A DNA stretch of 64,000 nt, taken from positions 2,145,501 to 2,209,500 of the forward strand of contig NZ_BAABBM010000001.1 of the NCBI RefSeq assembly GCF_039537965.1, given 5' to 3'. This DNA comes from Sphingomonas limnosediminicola. GTDB lineage: Bacteria; Pseudomonadota; Alphaproteobacteria; Sphingomonadales; Sphingomonadaceae. The translations under genes and the position numbers were made by a program. Of the stretch, positions 54,599 to 63,977 are shown one piece after another. The notes under the pieces were generated by a model. The model searched no databases. It was not told the DNA's origin and saw nothing but the letters and a program-made list of their open reading frames with translations. The stretch's first letter is position 1; the number at the start of each line of letters is the position of its first letter.

Positions 54599-56413
54599 AT
54601 GGCTGAGCGCATCGACCTGTTCCGCCGGGCGCTGGCAGGCGCCGCGCGCGCCATCGCCCGCGATGCCGAGCTCGATGTCGCCTTCGCGTCGGACGCCGCG
54701 CCGAGCGCCGGAAAGACGGCACGCGTGCCGTCCCCCGGCGCAAATCTCGAGCCCAAGCTCGTCGCCGAGGCACGCGGAGCGGCCGATGCTGCCGCGCTTC
54801 GTCTTCGCTATCACGATCCCAGTATCCACGCTCGCACGGCGCCGGTGGACGCAGACGCGCGGGCGGTTTTCGATTCCCTTGAGACGGCGCGTGTCGAGGC
54901 CCTGGGCGCCTGTGCAATGGGAGGTGTCCGCGATAACCTCGCCCATCTGACCGAGGCCCGCGTCCGCGCTGACGCCATCGTCCGCGCCCGCAGCGCCGAG
55001 GAAGTGCCGCTCGCGACAGCGGTCGGCCTGATTGCTCGAGAACGCCTGACCGGCGCGCCACCGCCCGCATCCGCGGCTTCGGGTCTCAAGCTCGTGTCGA
55101 ACTGGATCGAAGAGCGAGCCGCTGCCGAGCTCGACGCCCTGGCGCTGACGCTCGACGACCAAGCGGCGTTCGCGAAACTCTCGCGCCGGCTGCTCGAGGA
55201 TCTCGGTCTCGCGGCGGCCGAGGAGCCGCTTGAGGACGAGCCGGACGAAGCGGGTGACGACGCCGAGGGTGACGACGGCGGAGATGACGAGACCGCGGAC
55301 GAAGGCGAAGAGGGGCAGCCGGGCGGCGGCGACGTCGAGATGCGCGGCGAAGAGACCGAAGACCAGTCGACCGAAGGCGACACCACGCAGGAAATGGAAG
55401 CCGGCGAGGAGGAAGCGTCAACCGGCGACGAGATGAGCGAGAGCGTCTTCGCTTCGCCGAGCCGCCGCAACTGGGACCTCTCGCCGGACACCGACTATAA
55501 GGCGTTCACGACCCGGTTCGACGAGATCGTGGAAGCCGAGGACCTGTGCGACGAAGAGGAGCTTGCGCGGCTTCGGGCGTATCTCGACCAGCAGATGGGC
55601 GGCCTCCAGAACGTCGTAAGCCGTCTCGCCAACCGCCTGCAGCGGCGGCTTCTGGCCCAGCAAACGCGCAGCTGGGACTTCGACCAGGAGGAAGGGTTGC
55701 TGGACGCCGCGCGGCTGGCCCGAGTCATCGTCAGTCCGGCTCATTCGCTAAGCTACAAGGTAGAGCGCGACACGGAATTTCGCGACACCGTCGTCTCGCT
55801 TCTGATCGACAATTCAGGATCGATGCGCGGGCGGCCGATCGCAATTGCGGCGATTTGTGCCGACATCCTTGCGCGGACGCTTGAGCGGTGCGGTGTCGCA
55901 ACGGAGATACTCGGTTTCACGACCCGCGGCTGGAAAGGTGGCCAGAGCCGCGAATCGTGGCTCTCCGCTGGAAGGCCGCCGAATCCGGGGCGACTGAATG
56001 ACCTTCGCCATATCCTCTACAAGAGGGCCGACGAGCCTTATCGACATGCGCGGCGGCATCTCGGGCTGATGATGCGCGAAGGCCTTCTCAAGGAGAATAT
56101 CGACGGCGAGGCGCTGCTGTGGGCGCATAATCGTTTGATCGCGCGATCAGAAGAGCGGCGCATCCTGATGGTGATTTCCGACGGCGCGCCGGTCGACGAT
56201 TCCACGGCGTCAGCAAATGGCGGGAGCTATCTTGAGCGCCACCTGAGGCAGGTTATCGACTGGATCGAGAAGAAGTCGCCCGTCGAGCTGATTGCCATCG
56301 GCATAGGGCACGACGTTACGCGGTACTACTCTCGCGCGGTGACGATCATGGATGCGGACCAGCTCGCAGGTGCGATGGTTGACCAGCTCGCCCAGCTTTT
56401 CGAGACCGCATAA
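54599..56413 (+). CDS. cobT: Aerobic cobaltochelatase subunit CobT
   Basis: A 604-residue cobaltochelatase subunit. The N-terminal 200 residues are helical; an acidic stretch (about residues 205–285, rich in Glu/Asp such as [20 protein letters not shown]) is typical of CobT, and a C-terminal von Willebrand-A domain carries the MIDAS DNSGS with D404. It acts with CobS as the ATPase chaperone for CobN in cobalt insertion. It is separated from cobS by two proteases and a lipoprotein gene, an atypical arrangement; a divergent or own promoter must lie in 54386–54598. Confidence 0.94.
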   Translation: MAERIDLFRRALAGAARAIARDAELDVAFASDAAPSAGKTARVPSPGANLEPKLVAEARGAADAAALRLRYHDPSIHARTAPVDADARAVFDSLETARVEALGACAMGGVRDNLAHLTEARVRADAIVRARSAEEVPLATAVGLIARERLTGAPPPASAASGLKLVSNWIEERAAAELDALALTLDDQAAFAKLSRRLLEDLGLAAAEEPLEDEPDEAGDDAEGDDGGDDETADEGEEGQPGGGDVEMRGEETEDQSTEGDTTQEMEAGEEEASTGDEMSESVFASPSRRNWDLSPDTDYKAFTTRFDEIVEAEDLCDEEELARLRAYLDQQMGGLQNVVSRLANRLQRRLLAQQTRSWDFDQEEGLLDAARLARVIVSPAHSLSYKVERDTEFRDTVVSLLIDNSGSMRGRPIAIAAICADILARTLERCGVATEILGFTTRGWKGGQSRESWLSAGRPPNPGRLNDLRHILYKRADEPYRHARRHLGLMMREGLLKENIDGEALLWAHNRLIARSEERRILMVISDGAPVDDSTASANGGSYLERHLRQVIDWIEKKSPVELIAIGIGHDVTRYYSRAVTIMDADQLAGAMVDQLAQLFETA

Positions 56414-56419
56414 AAAAAT

Positions 56420-56449
56420 GGGCCCGGCGCAACTACGCACGCCGGGCCC
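56420..56449 (-). terminator. Terminator between cobT and rpmB
   Basis: GGGCCCGGCG and CGCCGGGCCC form a perfect ten-base stem with a ten-base loop. On the minus strand it is followed by ATTTTTTTA, which fits termination of rpmB transcripts; on the + strand it lies six bases after the cobT stop, without a T-tract. Confidence 0.75.
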
Positions 56450-56556
56450 CCCTCGTTACGCGACGCGAGGGAAATGGTCCGTCTCCGGACGAGAGCAGGA
56501 AAAGGGGGAAACCCGCTCAATGAGGGGGTGTATGGCCGATTCGCGGCCAATGGATG

Positions 56557-56584
56557 CTGAACGCAGGTTGCAGCCTGCGTTCAG
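56557..56584. other. Perfect stem-loop downstream of rpmB
   Basis: CTGAACGCAGG and CCTGCGTTCAG form a perfect 11-base stem around TTGCAG, 36 bases after the rpmB stop, with no T-tract on either strand. A weaker hairpin (GGCCG/CGGCC) lies at 56534–56548. It may protect the rpmB message 3' end or be a processing site. Confidence 0.4.
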
Positions 56585-56620
56585 GAAAACTCTCGTTAGT
56601 TCAGCGGGTTAGAGCAGGCC

Positions 56621-56914
56621 TCAAGCGGCCTGGTCAGCGACCTTCTTGGCTATCTCGCGCTTCAGGCGGCGCACCTTCGTGCTGAGCTTTTCGTCGCTGG
56701 TCTTGAGGACCCAATTGTCCAGACCGCCGACATGCTCGACGGAACGTAGGCCGTGCGTCGAAACACGCAGCTTTACGCTCTGCCCAAGGGCGTCGGAGAT
56801 GAGCGTCACGTTCTGCAGGTTCGGCAGGAACGTGCGCTTGGTCTTGTTGTTGGCGTGGGAAACGTTGTTACCCACCTGCCGGCCCTTGCCGGTCAGCTCG
56901 CAAACGCGCGACAT
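56621..56914 (-). CDS. rpmB: 50S ribosomal protein L28
   Basis: A 97-residue L28 with the conserved N-terminus [33 protein letters not shown], and the C-terminal [22 protein letters not shown] tail ([11 protein letters not shown]). Length is normal for alphaproteobacteria, in which L28 is about 95–100 residues. It converges with cobT, with a terminator at 56420 and a stem-loop at 56557. Confidence 0.96.
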   Translation of the reverse strand: MSRVCELTGKGRQVGNNVSHANNKTKRTFLPNLQNVTLISDALGQSVKLRVSTHGLRSVEHVGGLDNWVLKTSDEKLSTKVRRLKREIAKKVADQAA

Positions 56915-57105
56915 GGTCTAAATCCTGATTTTGGACGAGCCTGTGAAAGGCCCGAAGAGCGCCGCCCGTTAGCGGCTTGGGACTTGCTCGTCAACGTTGA
57001 GCCTGATTGATACAACAGCAACCGGTCCCTGTTCCTTGCGTTATTGGACGACGAAACGGCTGTTGAGTCCGGCGACAGTTATTTGAACAGGGAAGCGAAA
57101 ACGAC

Positions 57106-57384
57106 ATGCGCGCACTGGTCCTAATCCTGATTATCGCCGTGGTGGCGGTCCTAGCGGCCGTTGGCAGTGGCTACGTGAACATCAGCCAGGTGCGCCCGGC
57201 CAAGGCGCCGGAACTTTCCGCCTCAGGTAATGGCGTGACTGCCAAGGGCGGCGAAGCGCCGGCCTTCAAGGTCCAGACGGGATCGGTGAAAGTCGGCACG
57301 AAGGAGACGACGGTGAAAGTTCCCTCGCTGCAGATCCAGACACCGGGCAACCAGGCCGCGCCGGCTACCACCAACGCCCAGTGA
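57106..57384 (+). CDS. Small exported or membrane-anchored protein, function unknown
   Basis: A 92-residue protein with a hydrophobic N-terminus (ALVLILIIAVVAVLAAVGSG), then a soluble tail with a Ser/Thr/Val-rich repeat-like text (FKVQTGSVKVGTKETTVKVPSLQIQTP). GGGAAGCG lies upstream of ATG 57106. Homologues occur in sphingomonads as far as I recall, with no known role. It precedes tadA by 38 bases. Confidence 0.7.
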   Translation: MRALVLILIIAVVAVLAAVGSGYVNISQVRPAKAPELSASGNGVTAKGGEAPAFKVQTGSVKVGTKETTVKVPSLQIQTPGNQAAPATTNAQ

Positions 57385-57422
57385 TGTGACTTGCGGCACC
57401 GCCTGAGCTAGCGGCGCCGGCG

Positions 57423-57875
57423 ATGAGCTTTCCATTGCCCTTGCCGATGCGCCGCGCGCTCGACCTCGCTGCCGAAGCGGCAAGGGACGGCGAGGTGCCG
57501 GTAGGCGCTGTGGTCACGCTTGGCGACGACGTCGTCGCAGAGACACGCAATGCAATGCGATCGTCGCACGATCCGACGGCGCACGCCGAGATGGAAGCGA
57601 TCCGCGCGGCGGCGGCGAAGCTCGGCACCTCCCGGCTGGACGAGTGCACTTTGTGGGTGACGCTGGAGCCTTGTGCGATGTGCGCCGCCGCCATCTCGGT
57701 TGCCCGAATCAAGTTCCTGCGTTTCGGTGCCGAGGACCCAAAGGGCGGCGGCGTGGTCCACGGTCCGCGAATCTTCACGCAGCCGACCTGTCACCACCGA
57801 CCCGACGTGCTCGGGGGGATCGGCGAGGAAGAAGCGGCCGAACAGCTCCGGCGTTTCTTCGGCAAGCGACGCTAG
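57423..57875 (+). CDS. tadA: tRNA-specific adenosine deaminase TadA
   Basis: A 150-residue deaminase that converts A34 to inosine in tRNA-Arg(ACG). The zinc site is complete: H54, E56 (HAE) and C84, C87 (PCAMC). The N-terminal MRRALDLAAEAARDGEVPVGAVV is a standard TadA start. Its stop overlaps the stop region of the convergent OmpA gene by four bases. Confidence 0.93.
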   Translation: MSFPLPLPMRRALDLAAEAARDGEVPVGAVVTLGDDVVAETRNAMRSSHDPTAHAEMEAIRAAAAKLGTSRLDECTLWVTLEPCAMCAAAISVARIKFLRFGAEDPKGGGVVHGPRIFTQPTCHHRPDVLGGIGEEEAAEQLRRFFGKRR

Positions 57876-58528
57876 CCTGTGTAGGGCACCAGCCGGATTT
57901 CGATTCGGCGGTTCGCTGCTTTCTCGGCCTCTGTCGTCTCCGGATTGTAGAGCGGGACGCTCTCGCCAAGACCATGCGAGGCGATGCGCGCCTTCGACAC
58001 CCCATGGCCCGAAAGATAAGTCGCGACCGCCGCGGCGCGCTTCTGCGAGAGGGCGAGGTTGCCTTGCGGCGTGCCCGACGTGTCGGTGTGCGCGAGCACG
58101 TCGACGAAAGTCTGGTTCCGGGTCTTCACCGTCCTTGCGATCTCCAGGAGCGTGGCGTCGGTCTGCGCCTTCACCGCGGCGCTGCCGGCATCGAAGGTGA
58201 AGGTCGCCGGAATGCGGATGACGATGCTGCTGCCGAGGTTCAGGACGTCGAGGCCAATACCTGCCGTCTGCTGGCGTAGCTCCCGATCGAGGTCGGCCAT
58301 ATAGGCCGATGCCGCGACCTGGCTGAGAGGACGAATCTTCGCCGCCTTCATTTTCGCGGCACGCGCGCGATGACCGCTGATCACGTCACCAGACAAATAG
58401 GGTGCCGAAACGCCGAGCGGGACGAAGGCCGCCGGCCTCGCCATGGGCGGCGGGGCGGATTGGCAGCCCGCGAGAGCCATCATCGAACAACCGAATGTTA
58501 CGGCTGGCAGAATGCGGCGAATGTGCAT
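57872..58528 (-). CDS. OmpA family outer-membrane lipoprotein
   Basis: A 218-residue lipoprotein: the lipobox LAGC is at about residue 22, and an OmpA/Pal peptidoglycan-binding domain covers residues 105–215 (FTFDAGSAAVKAQTDATLLEIA, then VLAHTDTSGTPQGNLALSQKRAAAVATYL). It tethers the outer membrane to peptidoglycan. The central region ties it to the Pal-like lipoprotein group often encoded in sphingomonads. It converges with tadA. Confidence 0.9.
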   Translation of the reverse strand: MHIRRILPAVTFGCSMMALAGCQSAPPPMARPAAFVPLGVSAPYLSGDVISGHRARAAKMKAAKIRPLSQVAASAYMADLDRELRQQTAGIGLDVLNLGSSIVIRIPATFTFDAGSAAVKAQTDATLLEIARTVKTRNQTFVDVLAHTDTSGTPQGNLALSQKRAAAVATYLSGHGVSKARIASHGLGESVPLYNPETTEAEKAANRRIEIRLVPYTG

Positions 58529-58654
58529 GGGTAAATCGCTCCGAGCGGGCTGGATGGCCGATGAAACCGGTGCATAGGCTCGATGGTTCCGCGAATGAAC
58601 CGAGCGAATGCTTGTGAATGACGGCCGCCCAAGGTTACACTCATCTTTACGCCT

Positions 58655-59998
58655 ATGAGCGACACTTTAGATCCCATTCCCTGGTTCGACGTCCTCCTCA
58701 TCCTCGCGCTGATCTGCTTGAACGGCGTGTTGGCGATGAGTGAGCTTGCGATCGTTTCCTCCCGCGAGGCGCGCCTGAAGGCGATGGCCAAGAGCGGAAG
58801 CACGGGTGCGCAGTGCGCACTCGACCTCGCGTCGGAGCCGGGCCGTTTCCTGTCCACCGTGCAGAGTGGCATCACGTTGATCGGCGTGCTTGCCGGCGCC
58901 TTCTCGGGGGCGACGCTCGGCGAGCCGACGGCGCAGCGGCTGCAGCTTCTGGGGGTGCCGGAGAGTACTGCGCATACGGCGGGATTCGGCCTCGTCATCG
59001 TGCTGACCACTTACGTCTCACTTGTGATTGGTGAGATTGTGCCGAAGACGATTGCGCTTCGATCACCCGAGCCGATTGCAGCCGTCATGTCGTGGCCGAT
59101 GCGCTGGCTGTCGAAAATCACGGCACCGTTCGTCTGGTTGCTCGAGCATTCGAGTTCGCTGATCCTCAGAATGTTCGGATTCGACAGGGAATCGAAGAAC
59201 CAGGTTACGGCGGAGGAACTCCATCTGGTCGTCGCCGAGGCGCAGACTGCCGGCGTCCTCGAGGAGGACGAGCGAGCGATGATCTCCGGCATCGTTCGGC
59301 TCGCCGACCGCCCCGTGCGAGAAGTGATGACGCCGCGCATGGAGATCGACTGGGTCGACGTGGGCGCGAGCGCGGAGGAAATTCGGCAGGAACTGCTCGA
59401 CAATCCGCACAGCCGGATTCCGGTTGCCGATGGATCGATCGAGAATATCGTCGGCGTCATCCAGACCCGCGACGTCCTTCAGGCCGTCATTCGTGGGGAG
59501 CCGCTCGATCTCAAGCGCCTGTGCCGCACGGCGCCGGTCATTCCGGATTTGATGGATGCGATGGATGCGCTGGCGGTGCTGCGCGCAGCCGATGTCCCGC
59601 TCGCCCTGGTTCACGACGAATATGGCCACCTCGATGGCATCGTGACGCCGGGCAGCATCCTGGCCGCGCTGGCGGGGACCTTTGCTCACGACGTCGAGCA
59701 GGGCGAAGAACCGCCACTGATCGAGCGCGATGACGGAACCTGGCTGGTGTCGGGTGCGGCAAGCGCCGACCTGCTCGTCGACCGGCTTGGCCTAAACCTG
59801 CCCGCAGAGCGTGACTACTCAACAGTCGCGGGCTTCGCGCTGTCCGTGCTCAAGCATTTGCCGGAGACAGGCGAAATCTTTCGGCACGACGGCTGGTCGT
59901 TCGAAGTCGTCGACATGGACGGCCGCAAGATCGACAAGCTGATCGCCTCGCGTCCGCGCCGGCGCCAAGCGCCTGCAGAAGCCGAGGCAGTTGGCTAG
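58655..59998 (+). CDS. CNNM/CorC family hemolysin-like transporter
   Basis: A 447-residue membrane protein: DUF21/CNNM membrane domain (about residues 1–190, with LALICLNGVLAMSELAIVSSREARL), a CBS pair (about residues 215–330: VREVMTPRMEIDWVD, then NIVGVIQTRDVLQAV), and a CorC_HlyC domain (about 350–440). This family is linked to magnesium or cobalt efflux, although the name hemolysin persists. It converges with the small membrane-protein gene at 59995. Confidence 0.92.
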   Translation: MSDTLDPIPWFDVLLILALICLNGVLAMSELAIVSSREARLKAMAKSGSTGAQCALDLASEPGRFLSTVQSGITLIGVLAGAFSGATLGEPTAQRLQLLGVPESTAHTAGFGLVIVLTTYVSLVIGEIVPKTIALRSPEPIAAVMSWPMRWLSKITAPFVWLLEHSSSLILRMFGFDRESKNQVTAEELHLVVAEAQTAGVLEEDERAMISGIVRLADRPVREVMTPRMEIDWVDVGASAEEIRQELLDNPHSRIPVADGSIENIVGVIQTRDVLQAVIRGEPLDLKRLCRTAPVIPDLMDAMDALAVLRAADVPLALVHDEYGHLDGIVTPGSILAALAGTFAHDVEQGEEPPLIERDDGTWLVSGAASADLLVDRLGLNLPAERDYSTVAGFALSVLKHLPETGEIFRHDGWSFEVVDMDGRKIDKLIASRPRRRQAPAEAEAVG

Positions 59999-60483
59999 AG
60001 TTTTCCGAACCTCTGCTCGAACCCGTCGATATCGTTGCGGGCGAGATAATGGGCCTGCTCGACGATCCGGTCCCGAGTCAGGCGACCGCGGAATGGTCCG
60101 AGCTGTTCGTCGAGACGCTCGATTTCGGTCGGGGTGAGGCCCGCGATCTGTTCGTAGCGATGGAAGCCGAGAGCGTGCAGCGCATCCTCAAATTTCGGAC
60201 CGACGCCCTTGAGCCGGCAGAGGTCTTCGCCCTCCTTGCCGGCGCCGTCGAGCGCGCGATGGACCGGCGCCTTCAGCAGCTCGCCGGCAACGTCGGTTGC
60301 GGCAGCGGCATGTTCGCCGGCGACGCCACGGCCTTCAGGTGGCGCAGCAGAATAAGTCATATGCGGTCGAACCGGTGCGCTGTCCGTCAGCTTTACCCGC
60401 TGGCGCGGACGAAGGATGATGAAAACGAGCGCAAGTCCGACAAGGACCGCGAGAACCCACCAATATTCGCGAATTAGATCCAT
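59995..60483 (-). CDS. Membrane-anchored helix-hairpin-helix protein
   Basis: A 162-residue protein with one N-terminal membrane helix (YWWVLAVLVGLALVFIIL), a Pro-rich linker and a C-terminal helix-hairpin-helix pair (LCRLKGVGPKFEDALHALGFHRYEQIAGLTPTEIERLDEQL), as found in proteins that bind DNA or in the NADH-dehydrogenase-linked HHH group. It lies seven bases after the BON-like gene on the minus strand. No specific role is known. Confidence 0.8.
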   Translation of the reverse strand: MDLIREYWWVLAVLVGLALVFIILRPRQRVKLTDSAPVRPHMTYSAAPPEGRGVAGEHAAAATDVAGELLKAPVHRALDGAGKEGEDLCRLKGVGPKFEDALHALGFHRYEQIAGLTPTEIERLDEQLGPFRGRLTRDRIVEQAHYLARNDIDGFEQRFGKL

Positions 60484-60490
60484 TCTTCGA

Positions 60491-61048
60491 TCACCAATTC
60501 CACTGCGCGTTGTACCGACGGTGAAGCTCGACCAGATAGGCGAGCAACAACCCGAAAAGGAAGCCCAGGAGGGACGCGATGGCCGCTTCCGCAATCAGCG
60601 GAAGGCCTGCGCCGCCGTCCGACCAACCAACCGAGCGAACGCCCGGAACGGTGTTGATGATCCCGACCAGCTGACCACGCTGGAATTCGTCGGCTTGGCC
60701 GGAGAGGCGAACATGGCGGGTCAGGGGTCCGTGATGGAGCTGCCCGCTAACCTGCGGCATTTCCCACGAGGTGAGGGACAGGCGGATATTGCTTTGGACC
60801 TGCGCCACAAAGCGGTCGGCCGCCCCGAGCGGGCCGTGCCAAATTGCGGCGGCCGCGATCGATACGCCAGCACCAATGACGAGAGCAGTCAGGCGCTTCC
60901 TCTTATATCCGGCGAGAAGTGTCGGATCGCCGGCCATATCCTCCTTTGATTTCCCCTTCGGGAACGGGAAAGCGCGCAAGCCTGAGAGCAGTCCGATCAC
61001 CAGGCCGACGGCGAGTAGTGGACAGAAATAGTCCCAGAAGGTGTTCAT
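60491..61048 (-). CDS. Membrane protein with BON-like domain
   Basis: A 185-residue protein starting at ATG 61048 (MNTFWDYFCPLLAVGLVIGL). Two or three membrane segments flank a soluble part with a BON-like pattern (LTRHVRLSGQADEFQRGQLVGIINTVPGVRSVGW). The C-terminal helix LLGFLFGLLLAYLVEL re-enters the membrane. It precedes the helix-hairpin-helix gene by seven bases and follows purD on the minus strand, separated by 67 bases. Function unknown. Confidence 0.75.
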   Translation of the reverse strand: MNTFWDYFCPLLAVGLVIGLLSGLRAFPFPKGKSKEDMAGDPTLLAGYKRKRLTALVIGAGVSIAAAAIWHGPLGAADRFVAQVQSNIRLSLTSWEMPQVSGQLHHGPLTRHVRLSGQADEFQRGQLVGIINTVPGVRSVGWSDGGAGLPLIAEAAIASLLGFLFGLLLAYLVELHRRYNAQWNW

Positions 61049-61115
61049 CGGTTCGTGCAATCCTGCATGGCGTCCCTCAACAGCAAAGCACGCAGGCCGA
61101 CAAGTCCAGCGGCGT

Positions 61116-62372
61116 TCACGAGGCGCGTTCAAGCTCTCGCCAGCCGATGTCGCGGCGATAGAAGCCATCGCTGAAATCGATCTGGTCGACCGCGCGGTAG
61201 GCACGGGCACGAGCGTTGGCGAAGCTGTCAGCGACAGCGGTGACGGCAAGTACTCGGCCACCTTTTGCGACGAGGCCATCGTCGCCGATCGCGGTGCCGG
61301 CATGGAAGACGGTGACGCCCTCGACCTGCTCGGCGGCTTCGATCGCGCGGATCGCACCTCCGCTTGCGGGTGTGCCGGGGTAACCGCGCGCGGCGACAAT
61401 GACGGTCATTGAATGCTTGGGCGAGAGCGTTGGGCAGTCGATTTCCGAGAGCTTGCCGGTCGCGACTGCCTTCAGTAGCTCGGCGAAGTCGCCTTCGATG
61501 AGCGGCATGATCGCCTCGCACTCCGGGTCGCCGAAGCGGACATTATACTCGATTAGCTTCGGCCCCTCGGAAGTCAGCATGAGGCCTGCATAGAGCACAC
61601 CGCTGAAAGGTGTGCCGGCCATTGCGAGAGCTTGGGCCGTCGGCCGCACGATCTCGTCCATCGCACGGGTTTGAAGAGCGGCGGTGAGCACCGGTGCCGG
61701 CGCGTAAGCGCCCATGCCGCCGGTGTTCGGACCGGTGTCGCCCTCGCCGACGCGCTTGTGGTCCTGCGCCGACGCCAGCGGAACCGCGGTTTCGCCGTCA
61801 ACCAGAGCGAACAGGCTCGCCTCTTCGCCGTCGAGGAATTCTTCGATCACCAGTGGACCGTCGTCAGCCGCGCGGATCGCGTCCTCGGCTTCCTCGCGAG
61901 TCATCGCCACAGTGACGCCCTTGCCCGCCGCGAGACCGTCCGCCTTCACTACGACTGGCAAGCCAAACCCCTCCAGCGCGGCAAGACCGTCGTCCATCCG
62001 TTCGACGCGGATGTAGCCGGCGGTGGGAATGCCGTTCTCGCGGCACAGGTCCTTGGTGAAGCCCTTCGACCCCTCGAGCTGCGCCGCAGCGGCGCTCGGC
62101 CCGAAGACGGCGAAGCCGGCGTCGCGCAATGCATCGGACACGCCGGCCACCAACGGCGCCTCCGGTCCGACAACGACAAGATCGATCCCGTTGGACTGCG
62201 CGAGCTCCACGACTGCAGCCCGATCGCAGGGGTCTGCCGCGACGCATTCCGCCCATCGAGCAATGCCCGGATTGCCCGGCGCAGCGAGCAGTCGACCGCA
62301 GCTCGGCGATTGCCTAAGCCGCCACGCGAGCGCATCTTCGCGTCCGCCCGACCCCAACAGCAGAATGTCCAT
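61116..62372 (-). CDS. purD: Phosphoribosylamine–glycine ligase
   Basis: A 418-residue PurD (GARS), ATP-grasp ligase for the second step of purine synthesis. MDILLLGSGGREDALAW, GPEAPLVAGVSDAL, GLAAGKGVTVA and the ATP-grasp core NTGGMGAYAPAPVL are all present. It starts at ATG 62372 with AGGGAG about six bases upstream. The start codon shares two bases with the divergent xseA start. Confidence 0.95.
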   Translation of the reverse strand: MDILLLGSGGREDALAWRLRQSPSCGRLLAAPGNPGIARWAECVAADPCDRAAVVELAQSNGIDLVVVGPEAPLVAGVSDALRDAGFAVFGPSAAAAQLEGSKGFTKDLCRENGIPTAGYIRVERMDDGLAALEGFGLPVVVKADGLAAGKGVTVAMTREEAEDAIRAADDGPLVIEEFLDGEEASLFALVDGETAVPLASAQDHKRVGEGDTGPNTGGMGAYAPAPVLTAALQTRAMDEIVRPTAQALAMAGTPFSGVLYAGLMLTSEGPKLIEYNVRFGDPECEAIMPLIEGDFAELLKAVATGKLSEIDCPTLSPKHSMTVIVAARGYPGTPASGGAIRAIEAAEQVEGVTVFHAGTAIGDDGLVAKGGRVLAVTAVADSFANARARAYRAVDQIDFSDGFYRRDIGWRELERAS

Positions 62373-63762
62373 GGATCTCCCTGACGAAACGCGCGCTGGC
62401 CTGTTAGCGAACGTCGCCCCCGGCGACAATTCGCCGCCGCTGTCCGTCAGTGAGCTTTCGGGCGCGCTCAAGCGGACGATCGAGAATGCGTTCGGGCAAG
62501 TGCGCGTGCGCGGCGAAATCTCCGGCTTCAAGCGCCACGCGTCCGGCCACTGCTACTTCACGCTGAAGGACGAGAACGCCTGCATCGACGCCGTGATCTG
62601 GCGCGGCAATGCGCAGGGCCTCGCCTTCCGGCCTGAAGACGGTGCGGAGGTCATCGCGACTGGCAAGCTGACCACCTATCCGGGCCGCTCGAAATATCAG
62701 ATCGTCATCGAACGGATGGAGCTTGCGGGAGAGGGCGCTTTGCTTGCCCTGCTCGACCGCCGTCGAAAGGCGCTGGCCGCGGAAGGCCTGTTCGCCGCCG
62801 AGCGAAAGCGCAAGCTGCCGTTCCTGCCGCAGGTGATCGGTGTGGTAACTTCGCCCACCGGCGCAGTCATTCGTGACATCCTCCACAGGCTTGAAGATCG
62901 TTGTCCGACCCGCGTAATTCTTTGGCCGGTTGCCGTGCAAGGAGAGGGCGCTGCGTCGCGCATCGCAGAGGCGATTCGCGGCTTCCCCCTGTTGGAGCCG
63001 AGGCCCGACCTTTTGATCGTCGCACGCGGCGGCGGGTCGATCGAGGACCTGTGGGCATTCAACGAGGAAGAGGTCGTGCGCGCCGCCTCCGAATCGCCGA
63101 TCCCGCTCATCTCGGCGGTAGGGCATGAGACGGACACCACCCTGATCGATTTTGCGTCTGACCTCCGCGCGCCGACGCCGACGGCGGCGGCGGAGATCGC
63201 CGTGCCCGTCCGCGCCGAGCTTTACGCCCAGCTAAGCGAACTCCAGCACCGCGCGCAGCACTGCCTGTCGCGCCGGGTCGAACGTGGCCGCGAGCGCTTC
63301 GAACTTACGGTTTGCCGCTGGCCCGAGCCGGCAACGATCTTTGCGCCCGTGGTCCAACGTGTCGATGAACTCGGTGATCGCCTGCCGCGATCGCTGGCAG
63401 CGCGCGCAGCAAGCGCACGCGGCGATTTCAACCTCGTCGCCGGCCGGCTTCGCCGCGATCTCATCGATACGCGCATCGAGCGCCTGTCGGAGAAGTTGAC
63501 GGCCGCCTGGAAGATGGCGGAGCTCGTCCATCCCGAACGGCCGTTGTCCAAGGGTTATGTTCGCGTCACCAGTCGCGACGGCCGGACGCTCACGCGCGCA
63601 AGCGACGCGCGCACGGAGAATCGGCTGACGCTGCACTTCGGCGATGGGAATGTCGACGCGGCCGTCGATGCCGAACCCAGGGCGCCGGTGCAGGTTGAGA
63701 GAAAGGCGCGGCGCCCCTACATCGCGCCTCAGCCCGGCCTTTTCGACACGCCGGAGGAGTGA
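62371..63762 (+). CDS. xseA: Exodeoxyribonuclease VII large subunit
   Basis: A 463-residue large subunit of exonuclease VII. An N-terminal OB domain (LSVSELSGALKRTIENAFGQVRVRGEISGF) precedes the catalytic region with the family signature ARGGGSIEDLWAFNEE and AVGHETDTTLIDFASDLRAPTP; the C-terminal coiled coil and YVRVTS follow. ATG 62371 suits the family start, and no other start with an intact OB domain is evident. Its ATG overlaps the divergent purD ATG by two bases. Confidence 0.93.
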   Translation: MDLPDETRAGLLANVAPGDNSPPLSVSELSGALKRTIENAFGQVRVRGEISGFKRHASGHCYFTLKDENACIDAVIWRGNAQGLAFRPEDGAEVIATGKLTTYPGRSKYQIVIERMELAGEGALLALLDRRRKALAAEGLFAAERKRKLPFLPQVIGVVTSPTGAVIRDILHRLEDRCPTRVILWPVAVQGEGAASRIAEAIRGFPLLEPRPDLLIVARGGGSIEDLWAFNEEEVVRAASESPIPLISAVGHETDTTLIDFASDLRAPTPTAAAEIAVPVRAELYAQLSELQHRAQHCLSRRVERGRERFELTVCRWPEPATIFAPVVQRVDELGDRLPRSLAARAASARGDFNLVAGRLRRDLIDTRIERLSEKLTAAWKMAELVHPERPLSKGYVRVTSRDGRTLTRASDARTENRLTLHFGDGNVDAAVDAEPRAPVQVERKARRPYIAPQPGLFDTPEE

Positions 63763-63767
63763 GACAA

Positions 63768-63977
63768 ATGCTGATGAGCGGAAGCGGCAAGGCCGCACGC
63801 GTCCATTACCTGCCCGGCACCTTCCGTCTTCTGACCGACGGAGATCATGTCGTCTGCGCCGTTACGGGTGAGCGGATCCTGCTGCACGAGCTCAAATATT
63901 GGAGCGTCGAGCGGCAGGAGCCATATCTCGATGCAGAAGCAAGCCTGAAGGCCGAGCAAGCCGCCGCGCAGCGTTAG
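63768..63977 (+). CDS. DUF2093 family protein
   Basis: A 69-residue protein of the DUF2093 family, conserved downstream of xseA in alphaproteobacteria. GGAGGAG lies about seven bases upstream of ATG 63768, although ATG 63774 or GTG 63759 are also in frame. RVHYLPGTFRLLTDGDHVVCAVTG and LHELKYWSVERQEPY carry conserved aromatic residues. Function unknown. The final 23 bases of the window contain nothing further. Confidence 0.9.
   Translation: MLMSGSGKAARVHYLPGTFRLLTDGDHVVCAVTGERILLHELKYWSVERQEPYLDAEASLKAEQAAAQR

Noticed and set aside
61049..61399. Upstream extension of the BON-like membrane protein frame
   Set aside because: Lies within purD and lacks homology; ATG 61048 begins with a membrane segment and fits.
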